Source: Prochlorococcus sp. AG-412-P08 (lineage in GTDB: Bacteria; Cyanobacteriota; Cyanobacteriia; PCC-6307; Cyanobiaceae). Taken from it: DNA of 64,000 bases. The stretch is taken from assembly GCA_003214695.1 (NCBI GenBank), contig QCLI01000006.1, positions 1 through 64,000 on the forward strand. The letters run 5' to 3'. The notes beneath the pieces were generated by a model, which saw only the letters and a program-made list of their open reading frames with translations, ran no database searches and was not told the origin of the DNA. The first letter of the stretch is position 1, and each line of letters starts with the position of its first letter. The position numbers were made by a program, and so were the translations under genes. This document shows, in pieces, positions 36,210 to 46,860 of the stretch.

Positions 36210-37604
36210 TTAATCTGAGCCAGTCATCAATTTTACGTTAACAATGCGATCGAAATCATTCTCATTAACATGGCCTAATAGATTAGCTGCTTCTTTCAGT
36301 GTGATGTTTTTCTTATGAGCATATTGAGCAATTTGACTGGCTTTCTCGTAGCCAATCTCGGGAGCTAAGCTTGTGACAAGCATAAGAGACTGTTGAAGGT
36401 TGTGCTCGATTTTTTCAAGATTAGGTTCCATCCCCTCAATCATTGATACGCGAGAGCATCTACAGGCATCAGTTAGGAGAGTAATACCTTGTAGAAGATT
36501 AAAGCCTATCAATGGTTTATATGCATTCATTTGTAGATGCCCCCCGCTCCCTGCCATTGCGACTGCATTCTCGAGTGCTATCACTTGGGTACAAACCATT
36601 GCCATCGCTTCACATTGTGTTGGGTTGACTTTGCCGGGCATTATTGAGCTGCCTGGTTCATTAGCAGGGAGTGATAATTCTCCAAAGCCAGCTCTTGGGC
36701 CACAAGATAATAGGCGAAGATCATTGACTATTTTTAATAGGGATACAGATAATAATTTCAATTCCGACATTGCATGTGCTAATCCATCATGACTGGCCAT
36801 TATGGCGAATTTGTTTTTAGCTGATCTGAAAGGAAGCTTAGTTGAAATTGCAATTGCTTGAGCAATCTTTTCTCCAAACTCTTTTGGGGAATTAATACCT
36901 GTTCCTATTGCAGTCCCCCCTAAAGGAAGAGGAAAAAGTTCGTTCATGCTTTCTTCTATTCTCTTACCAGCAGTTGCTAATTGATCTTTCCAGGCAGATG
37001 CTTCTTGCCCAAGCGTAAGAGGAACAGCATCTTGTAGGTGTGTCCTACCTGTCTTGATTATTCCATTCCATTCACTTACTTTCTTCTCAAATGCATTAAT
37101 GAGTCGATTAAGCTCAGGTAGAAGGTGATTAGTAATTTCTTGTACAGCAGCTATTTGTATAGCTGCTGGGAAAACGTCATTAGTGGATTGTGATTGATTA
37201 ACGTCATCATTTGGATGCAATGGCCTATGACTACCTAAAGGATCGTTATTTGCTAATGCTGCAATATTGCAAATGACTTCGTTTACATTCATATTTGTTT
37301 GCGTACCACTACCTGTTTGCCAGACACTCAATGGAAATTGTTTGTCATGAAGTCCCGAAAGAATTTCTAAGCAAGCATTAATGATGAAATTTTTCTTTTG
37401 TTCTGTGATTAAGCCTAATTTAAAATTAACTATTGCGGCAGATTGCTTAATTGTAGTTAAAGCATAAATAAGCTTGATAGGAATTTTATCGTCTCCAATT
37501 GCGAAATGTAGTAGGGATCGTTGAGTTTGGGCCCCCCAGAGGGCTAGATTCGATACCTCTATTGACCCCATGCTGTCACTTTCTAGGCGAGATGAATCAG
37601 TCAT
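36210..37604 (-). CDS. fumC: Fumarate hydratase, class II
   Basis: FumC interconverts fumarate and malate. The protein has 464 residues from ATG 37604; the frame is open a further 7 codons to a TTG, which I consider less likely. Signatures are GSGTQTNMNVNEVI, HPNDDVNQSQSTNDVFP, GRTHLQDAVPLTLGQE and GSSIMPGKVNPTQCEA, the fumarase/aspartase consensus. It belongs to the same superfamily as its downstream-strand neighbour purB, which is 63 bp upstream of it in the transcription direction. Confidence 0.96.
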   Translation of the reverse strand: MTDSSRLESDSMGSIEVSNLALWGAQTQRSLLHFAIGDDKIPIKLIYALTTIKQSAAIVNFKLGLITEQKKNFIINACLEILSGLHDKQFPLSVWQTGSGTQTNMNVNEVICNIAALANNDPLGSHRPLHPNDDVNQSQSTNDVFPAAIQIAAVQEITNHLLPELNRLINAFEKKVSEWNGIIKTGRTHLQDAVPLTLGQEASAWKDQLATAGKRIEESMNELFPLPLGGTAIGTGINSPKEFGEKIAQAIAISTKLPFRSAKNKFAIMASHDGLAHAMSELKLLSVSLLKIVNDLRLLSCGPRAGFGELSLPANEPGSSIMPGKVNPTQCEAMAMVCTQVIALENAVAMAGSGGHLQMNAYKPLIGFNLLQGITLLTDACRCSRVSMIEGMEPNLEKIEHNLQQSLMLVTSLAPEIGYEKASQIAQYAHKKNITLKEAANLLGHVNENDFDRIVNVKLMTGSD

Positions 37605-37667
37605 TTTTTGTCGATGATGTACCAATTACTGTTGTTTCATATTAAATTATTTAATTGGCGATGCATT

Positions 37668-38963
37668 TTAGATCTCGAGGCGTTGCCAAATTACCTCTAG
37701 ATTAGATTGATGTATTTCCGTACTAAAGCAATTATTTAGTTGCTCTGTAGATAGTATTGAGGTAATTGATCTATCTGAATTAAGATTCGCTCGAAAATCT
37801 CCTGATTCTTTATTCCATGCTTCATGAGCATGTTGTTGTACCAATCTATACGCTTGTTCACGTTGCATACCATTCTCCACAAGAGCTAAGAGTACGCGTT
37901 GACTGAAAACTACACCTCCGTAGATGTTCATGTTTTTTGTCATATTCTTTTTATAAATTCCTAGCTCTTTAATTACCTCACTCATTTCTCTCAACATAAA
38001 GTGCAATGTAATGGATATGTCTGGAAGCATCATTCTCTCTGTCGAGCTATGACTAATATCTCTCTCATGCCACAGTGATACATTCTCGAGTGCTGCAACC
38101 ACATAACTTCGTAGAACTCTTGCAAGACCACTAATACGCTCACTTCTAATTGGATTTCTTTTGTGAGGCATAGCAGAGCTTCCTTTTTGACCTTTTGCAA
38201 AGCCCTCTTCTACTTCCAGTACGTCAGTCCTTTGAAGGTTTCTTATTTCAGTGGCAAAACGATCTAGTGAAGAACCCACCAAGGCAAGTGTTTGAACATA
38301 CGTTGCATGTCGATCTCTTGAAATAACTTGAGTACTTGCTGTATCAGGGGCTAGCCCCAGAGAAGCACATGTAATTCTTTCAATTTCCGGGTCTGTATTT
38401 GCATAAGTTCCCATTGCACCACTGATTTGTCCAACAGAAATTTCTTCCTCGAGCAGCTCAAGTCTTTTTTTATTTCGATTAGTTTCAGCTAACCATCCAG
38501 CAAGTTTGAAGCCAAAGGTAATTGGTTCGCCATGGATTGCATGTGACCTTCCTATCATTACTGTTGTTTTATGTTCAGATGCTTTTTCTCGAATTATGTG
38601 CTGAAGGTTGTTTATTTCTTTAATTAATAATTTGACAGAAGCTTTTAATTGCAAAGCAAGCCCAGTATCTAGAACATCACTGCTTGTCATCCCGACGTGA
38701 ATAAAACGACCCGAGTCTCCAATGTTTTCATTTAGATTTGTTAGAAAAGCAATAACGTCATGACGGACTTCTGCTTCAATTTCAAGAATCCGTTCTGGGC
38801 TGAATTCAGCTTTTTCACGGATCTCTTTCATTGCATTGCTTGGAATCTTCCCAAGCTTTAGGTTTGCCTCGCAAGCAGCAAGTTCTACATCAAGCCAACT
38901 TTGAAACTTGGCATGCTCTGTCCAAATTGTTCCCATTTCTGGGAGAGTGTAACGATCAATCAA
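37668..38963 (-). CDS. purB: Adenylosuccinate lyase
   Basis: PurB releases fumarate from SAICAR and adenylosuccinate in purine synthesis. The 431-residue protein has DRYTLPEMGTIW at the N-terminus, HVGMTSSDVLDTG, GRSHAIHGEPITFG (catalytic His) and GSSAMPHKRNPIRSE (mobile signature loop with catalytic Ser). The start is TTG 38963. It is followed by fumC on the same strand, so the fumarate made here could be used by the neighbour's product, though that is only suggestive. Confidence 0.96.
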   Translation of the reverse strand: MIDRYTLPEMGTIWTEHAKFQSWLDVELAACEANLKLGKIPSNAMKEIREKAEFSPERILEIEAEVRHDVIAFLTNLNENIGDSGRFIHVGMTSSDVLDTGLALQLKASVKLLIKEINNLQHIIREKASEHKTTVMIGRSHAIHGEPITFGFKLAGWLAETNRNKKRLELLEEEISVGQISGAMGTYANTDPEIERITCASLGLAPDTASTQVISRDRHATYVQTLALVGSSLDRFATEIRNLQRTDVLEVEEGFAKGQKGSSAMPHKRNPIRSERISGLARVLRSYVVAALENVSLWHERDISHSSTERMMLPDISITLHFMLREMSEVIKELGIYKKNMTKNMNIYGGVVFSQRVLLALVENGMQREQAYRLVQQHAHEAWNKESGDFRANLNSDRSITSILSTEQLNNCFSTEIHQSNLEVIWQRLEI

Positions 38964-39008
38964 AGCAATTTAGATTTTTCAAGAAAACTAGAAGTTGGTT
39001 CTTGTTGT

Positions 39009-39269
39009 TTAAGCTGATTTTAGTCGGTGGTGCTCAACTTCCCAATGAATATATTGGCCCCATGTCTGTTGCCGAACAAAGCAACTCCCTCCTTTACATG
39101 AAATTAATTGGAAAGGTGGTAAATCATTAGGTTGATTCTTTAACCTAACAAAACTTCCTGGCTGAAATAGCTCTAATAGATTTGAACCTTGCTTCATTGC
39201 AATTAAATGAAGTTGCCCTTTTCTTGGACTGTTTCTTTTCTGGGATGAATTAGAGCGTTTACCCGTCAC
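39009..39269 (-). CDS. Small hypothetical protein (86 aa)
   Basis: This is an 86-residue frame from GTG 39269. A basic, Ser/Lys/Arg-rich head of about 20 residues precedes a compact beta-rich core (LLELFQPGSFVRLKNQ, PPFQLISCKGGSCFVRQQTWGQYIHWEV) that looks like a small SH3- or KOW-type barrel and not random sequence. I do not recognise a named family. It lies 45 bp upstream of purB on the same strand and is divergent from the TlyA gene. Confidence 0.65.
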   Translation of the reverse strand: MTGKRSNSSQKRNSPRKGQLHLIAMKQGSNLLELFQPGSFVRLKNQPNDLPPFQLISCKGGSCFVRQQTWGQYIHWEVEHHRLKSA

Positions 39270-39369
39270 GTCCTTTTGGGATGTTTATGATAATGATCTT
39301 CTAGTAGATTTTCTAAATTCATCAACTTCTACGGTTTTTATTCGGTTTCTTGTTTGCTTTTATGACGAT

Positions 39370-40530
<1,161 letters not shown>

Positions 40531-40551
40531 TTATTTTAATAAGTTTTGGAG

Positions 40552-40557
40552 ATTATA
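40552..40557 (-). promoter_or_regulatory. Candidate -10 element of glnB
   Basis: The minus strand reads TATAAT, a perfect -10 hexamer, 43 nt upstream of the glnB ATG and overlapping the stop of the upstream small ORF. No NtcA box sits at the activator distance from it, and I see no clear -35. Confidence 0.4.
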
Positions 40558-40774
40558 TGGAATATGCAATCTCGGGGACTGAATTTATTATTAATCCAGC
40601 TTCCTTCGCATCCTGAGCAAGCAGGTCTGCATTGCTTTTGCTCAGTGTTACTTGTTCTGATGCAATTGCTTCCCAATGATTGCTTTCAAAATGAGTTTGC
40701 AGCCAAAGCATTCCATGAACACTGGTAGCTCTCATATGTATCCTCTCACCGGAATTAATAAACCATATGTCCAT
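40553..40774 (-). CDS. Small hypothetical protein upstream of glnB (73 aa)
   Basis: This 73-residue frame starts at ATG 40774. It is a soluble alpha/beta-looking protein ([52 protein letters not shown]) with three Trp residues and no membrane segment. It does not belong to a family I can name. The gap to glnB is 43 bp on the same strand. A perfect NtcA-type palindrome is centred about 60 nt upstream of its start, so it may be nitrogen-regulated. Confidence 0.65.
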   Translation of the reverse strand: MDIWFINSGERIHMRATSVHGMLWLQTHFESNHWEAIASEQVTLSKSNADLLAQDAKEAGLIINSVPEIAYSI

Positions 40775-40828
40775 GAAAAGGGTCTCAATTAACTCCTTCT
40801 ATTACCGACCCTAAAGTGAATATTGTTT

Positions 40829-40842
40829 GTAATTGATGATAC
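40829..40842 (-). promoter_or_regulatory. NtcA-type palindrome GTA-N8-TAC
   Basis: The plus strand reads GTAATTGATGATAC, an exact match to the GTAN8TAC NtcA consensus, in the 204-bp gap between queF and the 73-residue ORF. It is 55 nt upstream of the ORF's ATG (minus strand). The downstream -10 match on that strand (TAGGGT, 15 nt after the box) is closer than the usual 20-24 nt. On the plus strand TATTTT lies 26 nt away, toward queF. This is a consensus match only. Confidence 0.4.
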
Positions 40843-40978
40843 ATATTTGCCTTTCCTTCTGAGATTTCTATTTTTTTAAGAGCGGTAGGATAGTTAAAAC
40901 AGATATTTTGGACAAAGCCTTGTATTTAATTAATAAAGAATTAGCTTTTGTAAAGCTTTAGTTTGCTTTCATAGTCAA

Positions 40979-41374
40979 TTGAAAATTAATGGTCCTGAAT
41001 TCTACGGTGAAAGATTAATTTCAGAGGCTGAAATTGAATGTTTCCCTAACCCAAGCCCTGAAAGGGATTATGAGATCTCTATAGAATTACCCGAATTTAC
41101 TTGTCAATGTCCCTTCTCTGGTTACCCAGACTTTGCAGTGATTAGATTGCTTTATCAGCCATTTGAGAAAGTCTTGGAGCTTAAATCAGTGAAACTCTAT
41201 TTAAATAGTTTCCGAAGTATCAAGATTTCGCATGAAGAAGTTTCAAATAAAATTCTAAATGATCTTGTTGCAGCTTCTAATCCTACTTGGATGACATTAG
41301 AAGCTGACTTTAACCCGCGTGGGAATGTACATACTGTTATTAGAGCTTCCCACGGTTCAAAAAAGAATGTTTAA
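40979..41374 (+). CDS. queF: NADPH-dependent 7-cyano-7-deazaguanine reductase
   Basis: QueF reduces preQ0 to preQ1 in queuosine synthesis. The 131-residue length fits the short, unimodular YkvM type. The catalytic cysteine (C44) and aspartate (D51) are in [12 protein letters not shown], and the family motif [14 protein letters not shown] follows. Start is TTG 40979; no ATG or GTG in frame is nearby. It converges on ccs1 with a 4-nt overlap. Confidence 0.95.
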   Translation: MKINGPEFYGERLISEAEIECFPNPSPERDYEISIELPEFTCQCPFSGYPDFAVIRLLYQPFEKVLELKSVKLYLNSFRSIKISHEEVSNKILNDLVAASNPTWMTLEADFNPRGNVHTVIRASHGSKKNV

Positions 41375-42660
41375 TCTATTGATGCTGATTTAATAATTAA
41401 AGGAAATTGCTTAGCAAAACCTATTGAGTTTCTGTTTGCTAAGCCACCTATATGTATTAATTTAGAGTTGTTTTCAGCAATTATCCAAAGTTGTTTAGTT
41501 GATACAATGCTAAAGATGCTACCTATTAAACTTATTGCAAAACCGATATAAACAATAGGTACACCAGGGTCATATTTTACTAGAATTCCACTACTTGGAA
41601 GAATATCAATAACATTTATTTCAGATTCACCACTTTTAATAGATCCTCCCTGAGGTCTTGCTATTCCAATAGGGACTCCTTCTTCACTATAGAACCTTAC
41701 TGGCCCATTTTCACTAGATACAGTTAGTAGGAGTGTTTCACTCTTATTAGTTAATTTAGGAATCAAAACACCCCAAACTTGATCTCCAAGTGCCTCAATC
41801 TTTTTGAGCGGAAATCGCAATTTCTTTTGTTTATCAATTTGAATAGTAATTGCCGCAAGAGACCAGTCGGCTTGATAGATAGTTATTCCTTTAAAACGTA
41901 ATGGATGGTTTACGCTTATTTGCTTAGAGAGGATTTGATGGAGATTTTTATCACTTAATTCAAGACTTGATCTAAATTGCTCTGGCTGACCATTTGGACC
42001 CCTTTCAATTCGGAAGTCTGTCAATTTTAAATTAATCTGATTGCTTCCATTAGGACTTAATAGATTTAACGATCTATCAGGAGCAAGAAACCTTTCGATT
42101 CTTGCTCCTTCTAATGCTCCATAACTTGCTCCGAAAATTAATATTATCAATCCAAAATGCACTAAAGGCGGTCCAACTCTACCTATTAAGCCTTGTCTAG
42201 CTGATATCCTGAAAGAATTTCTTTTAACGTTCCAGCCCGAATTAACTAAATAATGTTCTAACTTTTCGATACTATTAATTGGCTTATCTATTTTAAATGT
42301 CTGTGAAATTGCCAACTTTTGAATTTGTCTGGGGTCTTTATAATCTATCCAAGCGATTGCTTTCTTTAGAGTAGGCCATTGTCTTCTCCAACTACAAATA
42401 ATCAGTGAAATAGATAACCAAGTCAGAAGGCCTAAGAACCAAATACTTGAATAGACTTGATCTAATTGCATTCGAATTATCATATTTCCATCTAGCAACC
42501 CAAGGAATTTTCCAACTTGGTATTTAGCAATATAAGTTTCATGTAGTTCTCCTTGGGGTAGTGAAGTTCCTAGAGCACATGCAATTGCAATAACAAGAAG
42601 GAGGATAATTGCAACTTTTAAACTTGATAAAGCAAGCAGAACCCTACGTAAATATTTCAT
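41371..42660 (-). CDS. ccs1: Cytochrome c biogenesis protein Ccs1 (ResB-like)
   Basis: Ccs1/CcsB is the membrane component of System II that delivers heme to apocytochromes c on the lumenal side. The 429 residues contain hydrophobic segments at about 10-30, 65-85 and 160-180 and a last one near residue 365-385, with a large lumenal domain between the third and fourth. The order matches ResB/Ccs1. It is 4 bp downstream of ccdA, so thiol reduction and heme ligation functions are paired in one transcript. Confidence 0.92.
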   Translation of the reverse strand: MKYLRRVLLALSSLKVAIILLLVIAIACALGTSLPQGELHETYIAKYQVGKFLGLLDGNMIIRMQLDQVYSSIWFLGLLTWLSISLIICSWRRQWPTLKKAIAWIDYKDPRQIQKLAISQTFKIDKPINSIEKLEHYLVNSGWNVKRNSFRISARQGLIGRVGPPLVHFGLIILIFGASYGALEGARIERFLAPDRSLNLLSPNGSNQINLKLTDFRIERGPNGQPEQFRSSLELSDKNLHQILSKQISVNHPLRFKGITIYQADWSLAAITIQIDKQKKLRFPLKKIEALGDQVWGVLIPKLTNKSETLLLTVSSENGPVRFYSEEGVPIGIARPQGGSIKSGESEINVIDILPSSGILVKYDPGVPIVYIGFAISLIGSIFSIVSTKQLWIIAENNSKLIHIGGLANRNSIGFAKQFPLIIKSASID

Positions 42661-42664
42661 TTAC

Positions 42665-43363
42665 CTAGAAGAATTGTGAAAATAGAGTTAGTGAACCAGT
42701 CGTCAAGAAAATTACTCCACTTAAAGATGGGATCCATTGACTAATCCCACGCATGGATAAAAGTGTTGGAATTGCAGCAGCAGTTGTTCCTGCTAATAAA
42801 AGAGGTATGACTTGTCCAAAACCAAAGCATGCTAAAAGAATTACACCACTAGCTGGATTTCCATTTTCAGCGATCCAAGCTAAAAGAACAGCTAAAACTG
42901 GAGTTGTACAAGGCGAAGATGCTAGCCCAAATGTTAACCCAGCAGCAATTGGTAAAAGTGGAGCAGGTATTTTTTCTTTCCAGATATCAATCCCTGGACC
43001 ATTTGGAAGCCTTATCTTTAGTATCCCTAGGAGGTTTAATCCCATAAGAACCATTATAATTGGGACTAGTAAGCTTATTCCTGAAGGTATTTGACCGTAA
43101 ATTTTCCCTAGCAGACCGCTCAGACTGCCCAATATGATGAGAGATAAGACTATTCCGCTACAGAAAACTAGGCTTTTAAAAAACGGATTTTGTTCTTTGT
43201 TGAATCCACTTAGATAAGCAATCGTTACAGGCAAAAGTGACAATGAACAAGGTCCAAGGCTTGTAAGTAAACCTCCTATAAAAACAATGAATAGTGTTAA
43301 CGGACTAGGAGACTCCAATCCATGCCTGATAATTTGCTCACTACTTTGAGCTAAATCAGACAT
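42665..43363 (-). CDS. ccdA: Cytochrome c biogenesis protein CcdA
   Basis: CcdA passes reducing equivalents across the membrane to keep apocytochrome cysteines reduced. The 232-residue protein has six hydrophobic helices and the two conserved cysteines in LGPCSLSLLPV and SSPCTTPVLAV. It lies immediately upstream of ccs1. Start is ATG. Confidence 0.94.
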   Translation of the reverse strand: MSDLAQSSEQIIRHGLESPSPLTLFIVFIGGLLTSLGPCSLSLLPVTIAYLSGFNKEQNPFFKSLVFCSGIVLSLIILGSLSGLLGKIYGQIPSGISLLVPIIMVLMGLNLLGILKIRLPNGPGIDIWKEKIPAPLLPIAAGLTFGLASSPCTTPVLAVLLAWIAENGNPASGVILLACFGFGQVIPLLLAGTTAAAIPTLLSMRGISQWIPSLSGVIFLTTGSLTLFSQFF

Positions 43364-43428
43364 AACAAGATTTAAAGACGAAATAACAAAAATGAGGTTT
43401 GCTCCTATAAATCTAAACTTTAGAATCT

Positions 43429-44721
43429 CTAATTGAGCTTCTTCTTAATTTTTAATCCTCCGATTAAGCCACTAGATTCAAGTGAGCATCTTAATAATAG
43501 TCCTCCAATAAGAAAACTTGAGAGTAATGAGTTGCCCCCGTAACTGATAAAAGGAAGCGGCAAGCCAGTCGTTGGCATTGATCCAGATGTAACTGCTAAA
43601 TGCATTATGGACTGACCAATTAGCATTGTGCTACAGCCAATTGAGATGAGCTTTGAGTAATTATTTTGGCTTCTTAAAGATATTTTTAACCCAAGAAAGG
43701 CAATTAGTATAAAGAATATTATGAGCATGAATGAACCTGCAAAACCAAATTCCTCAGCATATACAGAGAAAATAAAATCTGTGTTTAGAAAGGGTAGATA
43801 CAAAAGTTTTTGCGTTGATAGTCCATAGCCTTCCCCAAACCATCCACCAGATCCTATTGCAAGGAGACTTTGTATTAGCTGGTAGCCATTCCCATGTGGG
43901 TCTTCCCATGGATTGAGGAATGAAGTAACTCGTAAAAGTTGATATTCATGTCTTGTAATGCTAAAGACCCCAAGCCCTACTCCTGATAATGCTGCTAAAA
44001 AAAGATTTTTAAAACTTACACCTGCAGAAAGTGCAATCATCCAAATTAGGATCCCTATAAGAGCAGCTGTGCTTAGGTTCGGTTGTTTTAGAATTAAAAG
44101 AATTAATGTACCAAAAATGCTTAACTCTAAAAGCTTTTTTCCATTTTTTATACGTTTCCATTGTGCAAAAAGATTTGCTGCTTGAAGAATTAAAAAAGGT
44201 TTAACTAATTCAGATGGCTGGAGTCTAATAGGACCAAGAATTAACCACCTTGAGGCTCCATTAATATTACTCCCAAAAATAAGAGTGGCTCCTACTAATA
44301 GGAGGCAGATTAGCAAACAAACTTTAGATATCCTAAGCCATCTTCTTAAGTTTATTGATATGGCTAACCAAGCAATTGTCCAACTCGTAAAAAGCCACAT
44401 CAGTTGACGCTTGATAAAATAACTACCTTCACCCATTTCTCTTGTTGCGACCCACCAACTTGCAGACCCAAGAATACAAAGGCCAGCAATACTCCAAAAA
44501 ACCATTAGAGCTAATAAGAGTCTCGCTTCTGCAGGCCAAAGTTGCCAAGGAAGTGGAATAAGCTTTCCCCAAATTGGACTCCTACCTATATTTCTTAGAA
44601 CATATTTGTTCGAGATTTCTGTGGAAAGAGAGTCTCCATCAATTTTTTTTATTGTGGGAGTTCTCAAAGCTTTTCTTAAAATGCTTTTTTCTATTGAGCC
44701 GCTTATAAAGCGATTTGCCAA
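43429..44721 (-). CDS. ftsW: Cell division protein FtsW (SEDS glycosyltransferase)
   Basis: FtsW polymerises septal peptidoglycan. The 430-residue protein has about ten membrane helices and SEDS hallmarks: GASRWLILGPIRLQPSELVKP, NPWEDPHGNGYQLIQSLLAIGSGGWFGEGYG, DFIFSVYAEEFG and TGLPLPFISYGGNSLL. A roughly 60-residue cytoplasmic head precedes the first helix. The chosen start is TTG 44721, which is uncertain. It is divergent from the atp operon. Confidence 0.95.
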   Translation of the reverse strand: MANRFISGSIEKSILRKALRTPTIKKIDGDSLSTEISNKYVLRNIGRSPIWGKLIPLPWQLWPAEARLLLALMVFWSIAGLCILGSASWWVATREMGEGSYFIKRQLMWLFTSWTIAWLAISINLRRWLRISKVCLLICLLLVGATLIFGSNINGASRWLILGPIRLQPSELVKPFLILQAANLFAQWKRIKNGKKLLELSIFGTLILLILKQPNLSTAALIGILIWMIALSAGVSFKNLFLAALSGVGLGVFSITRHEYQLLRVTSFLNPWEDPHGNGYQLIQSLLAIGSGGWFGEGYGLSTQKLLYLPFLNTDFIFSVYAEEFGFAGSFMLIIFFILIAFLGLKISLRSQNNYSKLISIGCSTMLIGQSIMHLAVTSGSMPTTGLPLPFISYGGNSLLSSFLIGGLLLRCSLESSGLIGGLKIKKKLN

Positions 44722-45048
44722 GTGCAGTTAAATATTTATTTGAAATAAACTATGGATTATCAATTTAGAAATGCCAGTTAATATTTTTTAAAAGTTTCAA
44801 AATAGCAACGGGTGTATTTTCAATTAATTGTCTGAGCTTAAAGACAATTAATTTGCTCTAACTTTGCAGCTTAATTTATAAATTGTGCTTCTCTTCTTTT
44901 GATAAGGCCTCTTTGGTTTAAAAATGAGCTTTTTTGTCCTCTGCTAGGTCCTCGATCTTAAAAAGAAATCATGTTTTTTAAAGCACTTTTAAGGATGAAT
45001 ACGGTTTTTTTACCTACTGCATGGTAGATTCCGCGGGCCTTTGGAGCA
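44722..45048. promoter_or_regulatory. Divergent control region between ftsW and the atp operon
   Basis: This 327-bp AT-rich gap is the longest non-coding stretch in the window. It contains a perfect 12-bp inverted repeat at 44822-44853 and no credible ORF above about 20 codons; the longest is a 21-residue frame at 45021-45086 that overlaps the atpI start. Promoters of both ftsW and the atp operon must lie here. I see no confident -35/-10 pair. Confidence 0.5.
44822..44853. repeat. Perfect 12-bp inverted repeat
   Basis: Arms AATTAATTGTCT (44822-44833) and AGACAATTAATT (44842-44853) are exact reverse complements around the 8-nt centre GAGCTTAA. Neither side is followed by a T-run, so it is not a standard terminator. 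It could be a regulator-binding site or a leader hairpin for atpI or ftsW. Confidence 0.6.
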
Positions 45049-45555
45049 TTGGAACCTTTGCTGGCATCCACATCTGTTACATCTGATGCTAACTCCCGAA
45101 ATGGAGATGGTGACTTGTGTTCAAGTAGGGAGACCAGTGAAAGACTAAAGCTTTCAGAGGACCTTGAGTCTTCAGGAAATAATTCTGGAGATCTATCTGC
45201 GGAATATGTGTTGCTTCAGCTACGCATATTCAGGATTAACTTGGTTGTAACAGCTTTTGCAGCCGTAGTTTCCATCCTTTTTGTTGATCTTAATGCTGCT
45301 ATTAGTCTTCTTTTAGGAGCATGCTCAGGAATCATTTATTTGCGGCTACTCGCCAAAAATATTGGGTCTCTTGGTAAATCTTCATCTTCGGTTGGCAAGG
45401 TCCAATTGATTGTTCCGGTAGCACTAGTTCTGGTAGTTGCAAAAGTACCTGATCTTCATTTGCTTCCTTCTTTGGTCGGCTTCTTGCTTTACAAGCCATC
45501 TTTAATTATTCAGTTTTTACTTGAGCCTTATGCTCGGAAAAATCTGGTTAATTGA
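45049..45555 (+). CDS. atpI: ATP synthase protein I
   Basis: This non-structural protein, first in the operon, assists c-ring assembly in other organisms. The C-terminal about 110 residues hold the hydrophobic AtpI pattern with four helices (VVTAFAAVVSILFVDL, AISLLLGACSGIIYL, LIVPVALVLVVAKV, LVGFLLYKPSLIIQFLL). The first 55 residues are polar and Ser/Glu-rich, and the only available upstream start is TTG 45049, so the true start may be further inside (for example GTG 45208). It is 37 bp before the next annotated frame. Confidence 0.8.
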   Translation: MEPLLASTSVTSDANSRNGDGDLCSSRETSERLKLSEDLESSGNNSGDLSAEYVLLQLRIFRINLVVTAFAAVVSILFVDLNAAISLLLGACSGIIYLRLLAKNIGSLGKSSSSVGKVQLIVPVALVLVVAKVPDLHLLPSLVGFLLYKPSLIIQFLLEPYARKNLVN

Positions 45556-45625
45556 TTTTTGAGATGGTTTTTCAAGGTTTTACTAAGACACAATGTCGCT
45601 TTGGCGACTTTTCATTTCTTTAAAA

Positions 45626-46351
45626 ATGGGTACCTCTCCATTTGTTTTACCGTTTGCTGCTCTTGAAGTTGGCCAACACCTTTATTGGCAGCTTGGAAAA
45701 TTAAGGATCCATGGTCAGGTTTTTATGACCTCATGGATTCTTATTGGTGCTTTGCTAACTCTTGTTGTAGTTGGCACCAAAAAGATGGAACGTGACCCTA
45801 AAGGCGTTCAAAATTTACTTGAGTTTCTTTGGGATTACATCCGCGATTTGGCTCGCACTCAGATCGGAGAAAAAGTCTATAGAGACTGGATGCCATTTAT
45901 AGGCACTCTTTTCTTGTTCATTTTTGTGAGCAATTGGGGAGGGGCCTTAATTCCATGGAAGTTAATCGAACTCCCTAGTGGAGAACTAGGAGCACCTACG
46001 GCTGATATCAATACAACCGTCGCACTAGCTCTTTTGGTGTCACTTTCTTACTTTTATGCGGGCTTGAGCAATAAAGGATTGCGTTACTTCGAGTACTACG
46101 TTCATCCAACACCTATCATGCTCCCATTCAAGATTGTTGAGGATTTCACCAAGCCGCTCTCTCTTTCCTTCCGTTTATTTGGAAACATATTGGCTGATGA
46201 ACTTGTTGTTGCGGTACTTGTTTTTCTAGTACCACTTGTTCTTCCAGTACCTGTTATGTTCCTTGGTTTGTTTACTAGTGCTATTCAAGCCTTGATTTTT
46301 GCAACTCTTGCTGCTTACTACATTGGTGAAGCAGTCGAAGAACATCATTAA
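45626..46351 (+). CDS. atpB: ATP synthase subunit a
   Basis: Subunit a forms the proton half-channels against the c-ring. I start at ATG 45626 ([17 protein letters not shown]), giving 241 residues, the size normal for picocyanobacteria; an ATG at 45593 would add 11 residues. The essential Arg is in [17 protein letters not shown], and helix 5 residues are in [19 protein letters not shown]. It lies in the CFo part of the atp operon (cyanobacterial literature calls it atpI). Confidence 0.95.
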   Translation: MGTSPFVLPFAALEVGQHLYWQLGKLRIHGQVFMTSWILIGALLTLVVVGTKKMERDPKGVQNLLEFLWDYIRDLARTQIGEKVYRDWMPFIGTLFLFIFVSNWGGALIPWKLIELPSGELGAPTADINTTVALALLVSLSYFYAGLSNKGLRYFEYYVHPTPIMLPFKIVEDFTKPLSLSFRLFGNILADELVVAVLVFLVPLVLPVPVMFLGLFTSAIQALIFATLAAYYIGEAVEEHH

Positions 46352-46407
46352 TCAAAACTTTTGTTGCTAGAAATTATTTATTTTTCTGGCAAACCCCTTG
46401 CGAATAG

Positions 46408-46425
46408 GTTCAATCTTTTTTGAAC
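46408..46425 (+). repeat. Small inverted repeat upstream of atpE
   Basis: GTTCAA (46408-46413) and TTGAAC (46420-46425) flank a TCTTTT loop in the 170-bp gap between atpB and atpE. A TATAAA follows at 46461-46466, 56 nt before the atpE ATG, and could be a -10 for a separate c-subunit promoter. Both are weak pattern matches. Confidence 0.3.
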
Positions 46426-46494
46426 TCATCTTATTAATTATGAGATGTACCCCTCGCAGGTATAAACTCCCGGTTTCTCTTAATACGCGCTTAG

Positions 46495-46770
<276 letters not shown>

Positions 46771-46860
46771 AGAATTTCAAATCGTGAGGTTGATCTTTAA
46801 ACAAACTATCTCGTTTGGTTTCAGGTCTTCCTCGAATCTGATTTGAATTTTTTTTCCAAG

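Noticed and set aside
45021-45086. A 21-residue ORF with ATG overlapping the atpI TTG start.
   Set aside because: No ribosome site and no recognisable leader-peptide codon bias. It is consistent with a chance frame, though it makes the atpI start less certain.
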